DNA from: Ndongobacter massiliensis
GTDB taxonomy: Bacteria; Bacillota; Clostridia; Tissierellales; Peptoniphilaceae
Length of the DNA: 64,000 nucleotides
Assembly: GCF_900120375.1 (NCBI RefSeq)
Contig: NZ_LT635480.1
Span: 372,001 to 436,000, forward strand
Reading direction: 5' to 3'
The notes below the pieces were generated by a model that searched no databases, had not been told where the DNA came from, and worked only from the letters and a program-made list of their open reading frames with translations. Of this stretch, positions 43,160 to 51,591 are shown piece by piece; the stretch's first letter is position 1, and each line of letters begins with the position of its first letter. The translations under genes were made by a program, and so were the position numbers.

Positions 43160-43165
43160 CAGTAG
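43149..43165 (+). promoter_or_regulatory. Second copy of the prophage operator, inverted
   Basis: CTACCGAATAACAGTAG keeps both arms of the first operator's reverse complement (CTACCG and CAGTAG) around a 5-bp spacer. It overlaps the stop of the cro-like gene and ends 3 bp before the ribosome binding site of the excisionase-like gene. Confidence 0.7.
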
Positions 43166-43178
43166 AAAGGAGAAATGA

Positions 43179-43517
43179 ATGGAGCAACTAGAGGATTACA
43201 CCAATCGAAACTCGCCGCCACAAATCATCAAGCTGATATTAGACGATGGACGACTAACCGTCGACAAGCCACTGACGATATCGGAAACGTTGGAAACTAA
43301 AATTGATCACCTGATTGAACTGCTGGAACGTCCGGAACAGCCGGAAAAAGTATCATTGAGCATCGAAGAGGCCGCAAAGTACATGGGCATTGGGCGCGAT
43401 AAGATGCAGAACCTGATCGATATTGGCGCTGTTTATGCGGTTAACCTTGGATCAGGAAAGTGTGCAATGTGGCGAATTGGTCGAAAGTCGCTTGACGACT
43501 ATCTGAACGGAAATTGA
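43179..43517 (+). CDS. Excisionase-like helix-turn-helix protein
   Basis: 112 residues. The C-terminal half (SIEEAAKYMGIGRDKMQNLI then RIGRKSLDDYL) is a MerR/Xis-type DNA-binding domain as in excisionase-family proteins. The N-terminal half is a helical extension. It probably directs excision or early gene control. AAAGGAG lies 8 bp before ATG 43179; an operator copy is directly upstream. Confidence 0.75.
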   Translation: MEQLEDYTNRNSPPQIIKLILDDGRLTVDKPLTISETLETKIDHLIELLERPEQPEKVSLSIEEAAKYMGIGRDKMQNLIDIGAVYAVNLGSGKCAMWRIGRKSLDDYLNGN

Positions 43518-43538
43518 AAAAACGTAAAGGAGAAAGTT

Positions 43539-43697
43539 ATGGAAGCAACCCAAGGAAAAAGAAAGAAGCGCACGACCTGGCGTTTTTGTCGTATGCATCC
43601 GGTGCTGCGCTGGGCGGCCATATTTATCGGGACGCTTGGTGTGATTGGCTGGTGCCTCTTTGGTACGTGGATGCTATACGCACTCATGGTGCGGTGA
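43539..43697 (+). CDS. Small single-pass membrane protein
   Basis: 52 residues, MEATQGKRKKRTTWRFCRMH then PVLRWAAIFIGTLGVIGWCL and FGTWMLYALMVR: a strongly basic N-terminus followed by one long hydrophobic helix. AAAGGAGAAAGTT precedes ATG. The gene is short but its ribosome binding site, spacing and position between two phage genes support it. It might be a superinfection-exclusion or similar early membrane protein; no family recognised. Confidence 0.65.
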   Translation: MEATQGKRKKRTTWRFCRMHPVLRWAAIFIGTLGVIGWCLFGTWMLYALMVR

Positions 43698-43768
43698 GGA
43701 GGAAGAGGATGGAAGAATGAACAGGCATTTCACTTTACTTTTGATCGCTCGTAAGGGGGAAAGAAAAA

Positions 43769-44230
43769 TTGAGAGACAGCATTGACAAAAAGCTAACCCA
43801 CGCCAGCCGTTATGACATGAAAGGTGTCAAAAGACTTGCCGGCGCTATTGTAGAGCAAGCGGTGAAGGACTATGGGGACGCTTTTATGGGAGATGAGCTC
43901 TCTCCTCCTACGGGACAAGCACCGGAGCAAGTTCTACGAGAAAACGAAAATTTTTTCCGATCAGAGTGGTACAGGAAACTAGTCGACATCGACGGGGAGT
44001 GGCTCATGCGAAAGGTGAAGATAAAAAAAATGAATGAAGCGATTGACGTGTATAAAAAAGTGCTTGAAAAGCCGACGGCTGAGATCCGGTTGATCATACC
44101 AAAGAGCAAGGAAGAACCGAGGGTCGTTTACAAGATCCCGCATAGACTTTTTCCGGACTTTGCGGAGCTCTTAAGAAAACAGATTAAGGAGTTGGAGAAA
44201 GAAAAAGAAGTGATTGAAGAGGGGGCATGA
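43769..44230 (+). CDS. Hypothetical phage early protein
   Basis: 153 residues starting at TTG 43769, 10 bp after AAGGGGG. Mixed charged helical protein; the C-terminus (LRKQIKELEKEKEVIEEGA) is a probable coiled coil. Family not recognised. It precedes the DUF2800/DUF2815 recombination-replication genes. Confidence 0.7.
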   Translation: MRDSIDKKLTHASRYDMKGVKRLAGAIVEQAVKDYGDAFMGDELSPPTGQAPEQVLRENENFFRSEWYRKLVDIDGEWLMRKVKIKKMNEAIDVYKKVLEKPTAEIRLIIPKSKEEPRVVYKIPHRLFPDFAELLRKQIKELEKEKEVIEEGA

Positions 44231-44346
44231 ACACAGAAATGGCAAAAAGGACAAAGAAAAAGACGGCTACGCCAATAGCCGTCCAAAGGTGCAGGATTGA
44301 CCGTCCTTGCACCACAAGTATAGCACATAAGGAGGAAATATTTTGA
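44227..44346 (+). CDS. Possible small basic ORF containing two mRNA hairpins
   Basis: 39 codons from an ATGA overlap with the preceding stop: MNTEMAKRTKKKTATPIAVQ, ending in an overlap with the next start (TTTGA). The internal DNA is a pair of hairpins, so this may be structured leader RNA rather than protein. Confidence 0.35.
   Translation: MNTEMAKRTKKKTATPIAVQRCRIDRPCTTSIAHKEEIF
44262..44313 (+). other. Tandem stem-loops before the DUF2800 operon
   Basis: GACGGCTA (44262-44269)/TAGCCGTC (44276-44283) and GGTGCAGGA (44288-44296)/TCC-T-TGCACC (44304-44313). No U-run follows, so they are more likely processing or stability elements than terminators. Confidence 0.55.
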
Positions 44347-44720
44347 AAACTATTATCGAGTTATCCCATCAGGAAATTCAAGCAGCATTAGAAAACGGCG
44401 CGCTAAAAGCTTTTGTAGATAGTGTACCGTGGGACACGGTAAAAGCGGTTATCGGTACACAAAAACGAGAAGCCACCACAGAACCGATGCAAGTACCCAA
44501 TCCGGAGCCGGTACAGGCGCCCACACAAGCACCGACAGAAGAGGTTGCCTACACCTTTGAGCAGCTACAGCGTGCGTGCGCAGGTCTCGTGCGGGAAGGT
44601 AAGCGCAAAGAGTTAGAGGCGATTGTAGTCGCTATGCAGGTCGACTCCATCATGTCATTAAAGCCGGAGCAATTTAACGCCTTTGCCGCGAAGATACGAG
44701 AAGTCGGAGGCGTACTCTAA
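44343..44720 (+). CDS. Hypothetical phage protein upstream of DUF2800
   Basis: 125 residues starting at TTG 44343 after AAGGAGGAAATA. A Pro/Gln/Thr-rich linker (EPMQVPNPEPVQAPTQAP) joins an N-terminal helical part to a C-terminal helical domain (FEQLQRACAGLVREGKRKEL). Similar genes often sit before DUF2800 in Clostridia phages; a helper role in single-strand annealing/recombination is conjecture. It overlaps the next start (TAATG). Confidence 0.7.
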   Translation: MKTIIELSHQEIQAALENGALKAFVDSVPWDTVKAVIGTQKREATTEPMQVPNPEPVQAPTQAPTEEVAYTFEQLQRACAGLVREGKRKELEAIVVAMQVDSIMSLKPEQFNAFAAKIREVGGVL

Positions 44721-45913
44721 TGCCCGGCCAGCACGCAAAATTGAGCGCATCCGGGGCACACCGCTGGTTAGCATGCCCCGGATCCGTCAAGCTCGAAGAA
44801 TGTTTTGAAGATACCGGATCGCAGTACGCTGCCGAGGGTACGTTAGCACACGCCGTGGGGGAATTGAAGCTGAAAAAGCACTTTGTAAAGGGCGTCGGAC
44901 CTGTAACATTCCGAAAAGAGATGGAAAAATTTCGAGAAAATCCCCTTTGGAAAGAAGAAATCGATCGCTATACCGACGAGTATTTTGACCGCGTGAAAGC
45001 TACGGCCCTTTCCTACCGTGCTGCGCCTTTTGTCGCGATAGAGGAGCGCGTGGACTTCTCTCGGTGGGTGCCCGAAGGTTTTGGCACCGCGGATTGTATC
45101 CTGATCTTTGACGACGAACTTACGGTGCTGGATCTTAAGTATGGGAAAGGGGTTCCTGTAAGTCCCGTAGAAAACCCGCAGCTGATGCTTTATGCGCTTG
45201 GTGCATATGATGCGTATCACGCATTTTACAACATTAATAGGGTGAATCTTCACATTGTTCAGCCGCGTATCGATAACTTTGACTCCTGGAGTCTCACGAC
45301 AGAAGATCTTCTCGCCTTTGGCGAAAAAGTAAAGCCAATTGCAAAAGAAGCCTTTGCCGGATCAGACAAACTTAAAGAAGGCGATCACTGCCGGTTCTGC
45401 AAGGCGAAATCGCGCTGCAGCGCACGTGCGAAGACGATGTTTTCAGCCGTTGAAGAGGTTATTCCGCACGTTGTCACCAATAAAAAAGGAAAAGCCTCCA
45501 CAGGCGGGCTTTTAAGTAATGCGGAGATCTCCAAATTTCTTAAAAAGACAGAAGGCCTTGTAGACTGGATCAAAGACTTGCAGGAAGAAGCACTCGCAGA
45601 GCTTCTTGCCGGAAAAGAGATCTCCGGATACAAGATCGTTGAAGGACGGAGCAACCGAAGAATTACGAACGAAGAAGAAATGGCAAAAGCGCTGATGGGG
45701 GCGGGATATGAAGAAGCACTCATTTATAAGCCAAAGGCGCTGGAAACCATCACCAATCTTGAAAAGCTCTGCGGGAAGAAAGAACTGGCTGAGCTTGGAA
45801 AAAACTATATCGAAAAGCCGCAAGGAAAACCCACACTGGTGCCGGAAAGCGATAAGCGCCCGGTCTATCAGAAGGAAATAAGCACTATGTTTCAGAAAAT
45901 AGAAGGAGAATAA
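44720..45913 (+). CDS. DUF2800 protein (PD-(D/E)xK nuclease superfamily, RecB-like exonuclease)
   Basis: 397 residues. N-terminal HAKLSASGAHRWLACPGSVK and AAEGTLAHAVGE match DUF2800. The nuclease core has FGTADCILIFDDELTVLDLKYGKG (acidic ligands and catalytic Lys), and three of four Fe-S-type cysteines follow (CRFCKAKSRCSAR). It probably resects DNA for phage recombination. Confidence 0.9.
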   Translation: MPGQHAKLSASGAHRWLACPGSVKLEECFEDTGSQYAAEGTLAHAVGELKLKKHFVKGVGPVTFRKEMEKFRENPLWKEEIDRYTDEYFDRVKATALSYRAAPFVAIEERVDFSRWVPEGFGTADCILIFDDELTVLDLKYGKGVPVSPVENPQLMLYALGAYDAYHAFYNINRVNLHIVQPRIDNFDSWSLTTEDLLAFGEKVKPIAKEAFAGSDKLKEGDHCRFCKAKSRCSARAKTMFSAVEEVIPHVVTNKKGKASTGGLLSNAEISKFLKKTEGLVDWIKDLQEEALAELLAGKEISGYKIVEGRSNRRITNEEEMAKALMGAGYEEALIYKPKALETITNLEKLCGKKELAELGKNYIEKPQGKPTLVPESDKRPVYQKEISTMFQKIEGE

Positions 45914-45914
45914 A

Positions 45915-46505
45915 ATGTCCCAACAAATTACTACATCCAAAGTCAGATTGTCCTATGTGAATGTCTTCACGCCGAAAGCAAATAAACAAGGGGTCGAAAA
46001 GTATTCCGTAACCTGCCTCTTACCAAAGAGCGATACCGCCGGCTATCAGCAACTTATCGCGGCGATTAATGCGGAATTTGAAGCCGAGAAAGACGGGAAA
46101 TTGAAAGGCGTTGCAAGCCCGAAACATCCGATCTGGGATGGCGACGGTGTCACCTCTACCGGCGCAGAATTCGGTCCGGAGTGCAAAGGCTGCTGGGTGT
46201 TTACGGCAAGCGCGGGAGAGAATCGTCCGCCGGCAGTTGTGGATCAGAATGTGCAGCCGATCATTCGGCAGACGGATATGTATTCCGGTTGTTACGGACA
46301 CGTCGCGCTGAGCATCTTTGCCTACAACAACCAGTCCAAGGGGATCGGGTTCGGCTTAAACGGCGTGCAGAAAGTCGCGGACGGTGAACCGCTTGGCTAT
46401 AGTTTTGATGCCAAGAATGCTTTTTCAGCGGTTCCCGGAGGGACGAACAATAGCATTGATCCGCTCACCGGGCTTCCTACTGAGGATCCGCGCATCCTCT
46501 TCTAA
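45915..46505 (+). CDS. DUF2815 single-stranded DNA-binding protein
   Basis: 196 residues. TSKVRLSYVNVFTPK at the N-terminus, GCYGHVALSIFAYNNQSKGIGFGLNGVQK in the centre and a disordered acidic end are typical of DUF2815, thought to be phage SSB-like proteins. It is 1 bp after DUF2800 with GAAGGAG before ATG, and a terminator follows. Confidence 0.88.
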   Translation: MSQQITTSKVRLSYVNVFTPKANKQGVEKYSVTCLLPKSDTAGYQQLIAAINAEFEAEKDGKLKGVASPKHPIWDGDGVTSTGAEFGPECKGCWVFTASAGENRPPAVVDQNVQPIIRQTDMYSGCYGHVALSIFAYNNQSKGIGFGLNGVQKVADGEPLGYSFDAKNAFSAVPGGTNNSIDPLTGLPTEDPRILF

Positions 46506-46517
46506 CGCTACATGAAG

Positions 46518-46543
46518 AGGGGTACGATTCGTACCCCTTTTTC
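46518..46543 (+). terminator. Terminator after DUF2815
   Basis: AGGGGTACG/CGTACCCCT stem with a 3-base loop and a T-run. Confidence 0.9.
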
Positions 46544-46563
46544 TTTTACTGGAAGGAGGGAAA

Positions 46564-48546
46564 ATGCTGAATTTAAGTATTGATATTGAAACGTATTCCG
46601 CGATAGATATCACAAAAAGTGGACTCTATAAGTATGTTGAGGATGATAGCTTCGAAGTCTTACTCTTTGCCTACGCTGTCAATTTTGGAGAGGTTAAAAT
46701 CGTTGACCTTGCACAGGGGGAAGCTATTCCAAAAGAAGTGATCGACGCCGTAGCAGATGATCGCGTCACCAAGCACGCGTATAACGCGGCTTTTGAGTAT
46801 AACGCCCTGAAGGCTTATGGCCTTGCTGTAGGCGCAAGGACGGCATGGCTCTGCACGATGTTTCATGCCATGTATCTGGGCTACCCTGCAGGGTTAAAAG
46901 CCACCGGGGATGCGCTGGGCCTTACAGAGGACAAAGCGAAGCTTAGTACGGGGAAATCACTCATTCAGTTTTTTAGCAAACCGTGCCGGGCGACAAAAGC
47001 AAACGGCATGCGTACAAAAAATTTACCCAAACACGCACCGGAACGCTGGGAACTTTTTAAGGAGTACTGCAAGCAGGATGTCGTTGCTGAAATGGCAATC
47101 CATGACAGGCTCTGCGCATTTCCGCTGCCGCAGAGTGAACAGGAGCTTTGGGCGATAAGTGATGAGATGAATGCAATCGGTGTTGGAGTGGATCGGGAAC
47201 TTGTCGATAGCGCGATCTGGATAAATGACGCACTTACCGCTGAACAGACCGTGCGTGCGCAGGAGATTTCAGGACTTGCGAATCCGAACTCGACCGTGCA
47301 AATTCTTCCATGGCTTAATAGGTATCTTCCGGAAGTGGGAGATGTCCGAAAGGCAACCGTCGCAGCGCTTCTTGATCGAGATGATCTACCGGAAGAAGTG
47401 CGGGAATTTCTTCTCATACGCCAGGAACTTTCCAAAACAAGCGTGAAGAAGTATGACGCAATGCTTTTGTGTGTATGCAAAGACGGGCGTATGCGCGGGC
47501 TCCTGCAGCACTACGGCGCGAATCGCACCGGGCGTTGGTCCGGACGTCTCGTGCAGGTCCAAAACCTGCCGCGAAATTATCTGAAGACCTTAGACATCGC
47601 AAGAGAGTTTACAAGAAAAAGAGATGTGGGCGCGCTATCTGTGCTTTATGGGAACGTAACCGATACACTTTCCCAGCTTATTCGCACAGCCTTCATACCG
47701 GAAGAAGGACGAAAATTTATCGTGTCGGACTATTCAGCAATTGAAGCCCGCGTCATTGCTTGGCTTGCCGGAGAGACCTGGGTCAATGAGGTTTTTGCCA
47801 CACATGGGAAGATCTATGAGGCTACTGCAAGCCAGATGTTCGGCGTGCCTATTGAAAAAATTAAAAAGGGAAATCCGGAGTACGCCCTTAGACAGAAAGG
47901 AAAGGTCGCAACACTTGCGCTGGGCTACCAGGGCGGTGTTGGTGCATTAAAAGCAATGGGTGCCGATAAGATGGGGCTCAGTGAAGAAGAGATGGCAGAG
48001 GTGAAGGATCGCTGGCGCGAAGCAAATCCACACATTGTGTCGCTCTGGCGAGAGATGGAAGATGTCGCAATCGATACGGTACGAACCGGAAGAACGAATC
48101 GCATTCGAGATCGACTCATTTTCTCTTTAGAGGCGGAGCCGATTTTCGGACAGTCTTTTCTAACCATTACACTACCTTCCGGACGGAAGCTCTACTACCC
48201 GGAACCGGAAATCGACACAGGAAATTTTGGCAATGACGCTATTTTCTTTATGGGTATCGGTCTTAACCGGCGCCTGACGAGGGAACAAACCTACGGCGGG
48301 AAACTCACCGAAAATGTTGTACAGGCGATCGCCCGTGACTGCCTGGGGACGCTTCTTCTGCGCTTACACACGGAGTATCCGAACGATCCTGTTGTCATGC
48401 ATATCCATGATGAGGTGGTTCTGGATGCACGAAAAGAGGTCAGTGTAGAGGAGATTAACGCCGTGATGTCGCGTCCCATCGACTGGGCACCGGGTCTTAT
48501 CTTAAAGGGCGCGGGTTTTGAGAGTCCCTATTACATGAAGGACTAA
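46564..48546 (+). CDS. Phage family A DNA polymerase
   Basis: 660 residues. 3'-5' exonuclease domain begins with SIDIETYS and contains HNA-like motif KHAYNAAFEYNAL. Polymerase motifs A (SDYSAIEARVIAWLAG), B (RQKGKVATLALGYQG) and C (MHIHDEVV) are intact. It replicates the phage genome. GGAAGGAGGG is the ribosome binding site; it follows the terminator, so it probably has its own promoter. Confidence 0.96.
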   Translation: MLNLSIDIETYSAIDITKSGLYKYVEDDSFEVLLFAYAVNFGEVKIVDLAQGEAIPKEVIDAVADDRVTKHAYNAAFEYNALKAYGLAVGARTAWLCTMFHAMYLGYPAGLKATGDALGLTEDKAKLSTGKSLIQFFSKPCRATKANGMRTKNLPKHAPERWELFKEYCKQDVVAEMAIHDRLCAFPLPQSEQELWAISDEMNAIGVGVDRELVDSAIWINDALTAEQTVRAQEISGLANPNSTVQILPWLNRYLPEVGDVRKATVAALLDRDDLPEEVREFLLIRQELSKTSVKKYDAMLLCVCKDGRMRGLLQHYGANRTGRWSGRLVQVQNLPRNYLKTLDIAREFTRKRDVGALSVLYGNVTDTLSQLIRTAFIPEEGRKFIVSDYSAIEARVIAWLAGETWVNEVFATHGKIYEATASQMFGVPIEKIKKGNPEYALRQKGKVATLALGYQGGVGALKAMGADKMGLSEEEMAEVKDRWREANPHIVSLWREMEDVAIDTVRTGRTNRIRDRLIFSLEAEPIFGQSFLTITLPSGRKLYYPEPEIDTGNFGNDAIFFMGIGLNRRLTREQTYGGKLTENVVQAIARDCLGTLLLRLHTEYPNDPVVMHIHDEVVLDARKEVSVEEINAVMSRPIDWAPGLILKGAGFESPYYMKD

Positions 48547-48550
48547 AGCC

Positions 48551-51013
48551 ATGAGATACGATAGAAAAATTACGATATCCGTTGGTAGTAGCCGCAAGTC
48601 CATTAATTGGCAGCGGCAGGAAATGAACTACTCGGATTTTCTTGAAAAATTTAAGATTCCGACACGCTCGGTAGAAACCTTAGATGCCTATCTTAAGTTA
48701 TCCAAAGCGCAGCAGGATGATCTAAAGGACGTCGGCGGTTTTGTCGGTGGTGCACTAAAAGGGCGCCGAAGGAAAGCCGATAATGTTCTGTTTCGAGATC
48801 TTGTGACACTTGATTTTGACAATATCGCAAGCGGTATGACCGATGAAGTGATCCGCCGCGTTATGCTCTTAGGTTGCAGCTATCTGATCTATTCAACGCG
48901 TAAGCATGCGCCTTATAAGCCGCGCCTTCGTGTGGTTTTTCCAACCGATCGGGCAATGCTGGTAGATGAGTACGAGCCGATCGCGCGTAAGATGGCGGAG
49001 ATGATCGGCATCGAAATGGCTGATCCGACAACCTTTGAGCCATCACGACTCATGTACTGGCCAAGCTGTTCGTCGGATAGTACCTACATCTTTAAAAGCG
49101 AGGATAAGCCCTTTCTTTCGGCAGACGGCGTGCTAAAGATGTATGCCGACTGGACGGATGTTTCCTCCTGGCCGCAAGTACCGGGGCAGGAGGTAAAGCA
49201 CAGACAGCTTATTACCCGGCAGAAGGATCCAACGACAAAACCCGGTCTTATCGGTGCTTTCTGCCGCGTTTATGATATTTATCGTGCGATGGCGACCTAT
49301 CTTCCGCAGGCCTATGACGACACGGCAGATCCGAATCGTTTCACCTATGCCGGCGGATCGACGACAGGTGGGGCAATTGTCTATGAGGACGGAAAATTTC
49401 TCTACTCGCATCATGCGACAGATCCGTGCGGCGGACAGCTTGTCAACGCCTGGGATCTTGTACGTCTTCATAAATTTTCGCATCTGGATGAAGAGGCAAA
49501 GCCGGACACGCCGACAGCAACGCTTCCCTCTACGAAGGCGATGCGTGAGTTGGCACAGGCCGATAAGGATGTTGTCGCACTGGTTGCAAAAGAACACCAG
49601 GACGAAGCGGCCAGCTACTTTGATGATATCTATGGGAAGGAAGCAGGCGACGAAGAACAGGCCGACGATGGCGAGTGGATGAAGATGCTTACACCGGCAC
49701 GCACCGGGGAGGGCTACGAGAAGTCGATCGCGAATATTGTTACCATCCTAACCTATGAACCGAATCTTGGCGGAAAACTTTATATGGACGCCTTTGCGAA
49801 TCGGGGCATGGTCGATCTTCCGCTGCCGTGGGATAACGGCGAAGGCTCGCGCATGTGGAGTGATACAGACGATGCACAGCTTACCCTGTGGCTTGAAAAG
49901 AAGTACGACATTACGGGGCGGGAAAAGATTGAAAATGCAATAAAGGTTGTAGGCTACAACAATCGCAGAAATAAGGTGCGCGAGTTTATGCGATCCTGCA
50001 GGTGGGACGGAAAAGAACGTATCAAAACGCTTCTTCGTGACTATCTGGGGTGCGAAGAGAATATTTACACCGAGGAGATCATGAAAAAGGCGCTGGTTGC
50101 TGCCATTGCACGCGCCACAAGCGATGTGGGGGTCAAGTATGACAACATGATCGTTTTTAAAGGTCCACAGGGGATTGGAAAATCAACCTTTTTAGCAAAG
50201 CTTGGCGGCGAGTGGTTTAATGATTCTCTTTATAGCTTTGAAGGAAAAGAAGCCGCAGAACTCATTCAAGGCACACTCCTCGTCGAGGTGGGAGAACTTT
50301 CAGCACTTACCAAAAGTGAGACCGAGGTCGTAAAGCAATTTTTGTCCAAAACACACGACATCTACCGCGAAGCTTATGGCAAACGGACAAACAAATATCC
50401 GCGTCGCTGCGTCTTTTTTGGATCCACCAATAGCGAAGAATTTCTAAAAGATGTTACCGGGAACCGAAGATTTTGGCCGGTATCCTGTCACGAATTACCC
50501 GTAAAAAAGGACATCTGGAAGGACTTTACGGAAGAGGAGATTCGCCAGGTCTGGGGCGAGGCGTACTTTTACTACCAGATCGGCGAGAATCTCTGTTTAT
50601 CCGAAGAAGCGGAAGAAATCGCAAAAGCAATGCAGGAGACCTTCCGAGAAGTCGATCCGAAAGAGGGAGAGATTCGCGCTTTTCTGGAAAAGAAAATTCC
50701 AAAAAACTGGTACGAGATGAATCTGGCAAATCAACGGTCCTTCTTAAACGGCAGCTTTCAGGGCGTAGAGGAAGCGGATCTTGTTGAGCGCGACAAAGTC
50801 TGTCTTGCTGAGATCTGGCAGCTATGCTTCGGTGGTGACATGAAGTACTTGCGCCGTCGAGATTCGAATGAACTCGCCAATGTCATGACCGCTATGCGGG
50901 GGTGGAAGAGGAACAAAGGTAGGCGAAGATACGGCGCATATGGACAGCAAAGAGGATATGAGCGAACAAATATTTTAAGCTTTGTTGAGGCAAAAAAGTC
51001 AAGACATGCGTGA
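48551..51013 (+). CDS. VapE-family primase/helicase
   Basis: 820 residues. The N-terminal third resembles a primase-polymerase-like domain (NVLFRDLVTLDFDN, LIYSTRKHAPYKPRLRVVFP). The C-terminal half is the virulence-associated E superfamily-3 helicase with P-loop GPQGIGKST (about 540), Walker B LLVEVGELSAL, and sensor FFGSTNSEEFL. It should prime and unwind DNA at the phage origin. It starts 4 bp after polA; a stem-loop cluster follows its stop. Confidence 0.92.
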   Translation: MRYDRKITISVGSSRKSINWQRQEMNYSDFLEKFKIPTRSVETLDAYLKLSKAQQDDLKDVGGFVGGALKGRRRKADNVLFRDLVTLDFDNIASGMTDEVIRRVMLLGCSYLIYSTRKHAPYKPRLRVVFPTDRAMLVDEYEPIARKMAEMIGIEMADPTTFEPSRLMYWPSCSSDSTYIFKSEDKPFLSADGVLKMYADWTDVSSWPQVPGQEVKHRQLITRQKDPTTKPGLIGAFCRVYDIYRAMATYLPQAYDDTADPNRFTYAGGSTTGGAIVYEDGKFLYSHHATDPCGGQLVNAWDLVRLHKFSHLDEEAKPDTPTATLPSTKAMRELAQADKDVVALVAKEHQDEAASYFDDIYGKEAGDEEQADDGEWMKMLTPARTGEGYEKSIANIVTILTYEPNLGGKLYMDAFANRGMVDLPLPWDNGEGSRMWSDTDDAQLTLWLEKKYDITGREKIENAIKVVGYNNRRNKVREFMRSCRWDGKERIKTLLRDYLGCEENIYTEEIMKKALVAAIARATSDVGVKYDNMIVFKGPQGIGKSTFLAKLGGEWFNDSLYSFEGKEAAELIQGTLLVEVGELSALTKSETEVVKQFLSKTHDIYREAYGKRTNKYPRRCVFFGSTNSEEFLKDVTGNRRFWPVSCHELPVKKDIWKDFTEEEIRQVWGEAYFYYQIGENLCLSEEAEEIAKAMQETFREVDPKEGEIRAFLEKKIPKNWYEMNLANQRSFLNGSFQGVEEADLVERDKVCLAEIWQLCFGGDMKYLRRRDSNELANVMTAMRGWKRNKGRRRYGAYGQQRGYERTNILSFVEAKKSRHA

Positions 51014-51030
51014 GCTAACGTCTCTTCAAG

Positions 51031-51160
51031 CGGGAACTAGCGGGTGGGAACTAATAGTTCTGCTGGTTCCCACCTATAAACGAGAATGGGAACTAATAAT
51101 TTTTTGTTAGTTCCCATGTAAACGGCAAAAAATCAATAATTATAGCTTTGGTGGGAACCA
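51031..51160 (+). repeat. GGGAACTA stem-loop cluster, possible replication origin
   Basis: Two perfect hairpins, GGTGGGAAC (51043-51051)/GTTCCCACC (51066-51074) and ATGGGAACTAA (51086-51096)/TTAGTTCCCAT (51107-51117), are flanked by further single copies of GGGAAC (51032, 51152) and an inverted GGTTCCC near 51273. The sequence around is AT-rich and non-coding, between the primase and nuclease genes. Confidence 0.6.
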
Positions 51161-51300
51161 ATATATACCTTTTTCTCTATGAGTTAAAAAAACAAGGAAT
51201 TATAGAGAATATGGGCGTGTGTGTAACGTATATTTCGTATATTTACGCATATATAGGAGAAAACGGATTTTTGGTTCCCGCAGAAGATGGGAGGAAATTT

Positions 51301-51591
51301 TTGAAAGAGAAGACGATCGAAGGGCGGCTTCGGGAAGGGGTGAAAAAACTCGGTGGGCGAAGTTATAAATTCGTCTCACCGGGAAATTCCGGTGTGCCGG
51401 ATCGACTGGTTCTTCTTCCGGGCGGTGCCGTGCATTTTGTGGAATTAAAAACGGAGGAGGGAAGATTATCCAAAATTCAGCGCGTACAGTTAAAGCGCAT
51501 GCGGTACTTAGGCGCCCACGTTCATGTGCTTTACGGATCGGCAGCAGTCGATGATTTTTTAAGGTGTTGTGAACAGGAGGTTCGACGATGA
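51301..51591 (+). CDS. VRR-NUC domain nuclease
   Basis: 96 residues from TTG 51301, 6 bp after GGGAGG. Catalytic core FVSPGNSGVPDRLVLLPGGA and HFVELKTEEGRLSKIQRVQL shows the (D)-ExK motif of VRR-NUC, the PD-(D/E)xK type that cuts branched DNA. The open frame upstream to 51148 runs through the stem-loop region and does not look coded. It overlaps the helicase gene by 4 nt. Confidence 0.85.
   Translation: MKEKTIEGRLREGVKKLGGRSYKFVSPGNSGVPDRLVLLPGGAVHFVELKTEEGRLSKIQRVQLKRMRYLGAHVHVLYGSAAVDDFLRCCEQEVRR

Noticed and set aside
51148-51300. N-terminal extension of the VRR-NUC gene
   Set aside because: The extra 51 codons run through the stem-loop cluster, have no ribosome binding site, and family members start near the TTG at 51301.
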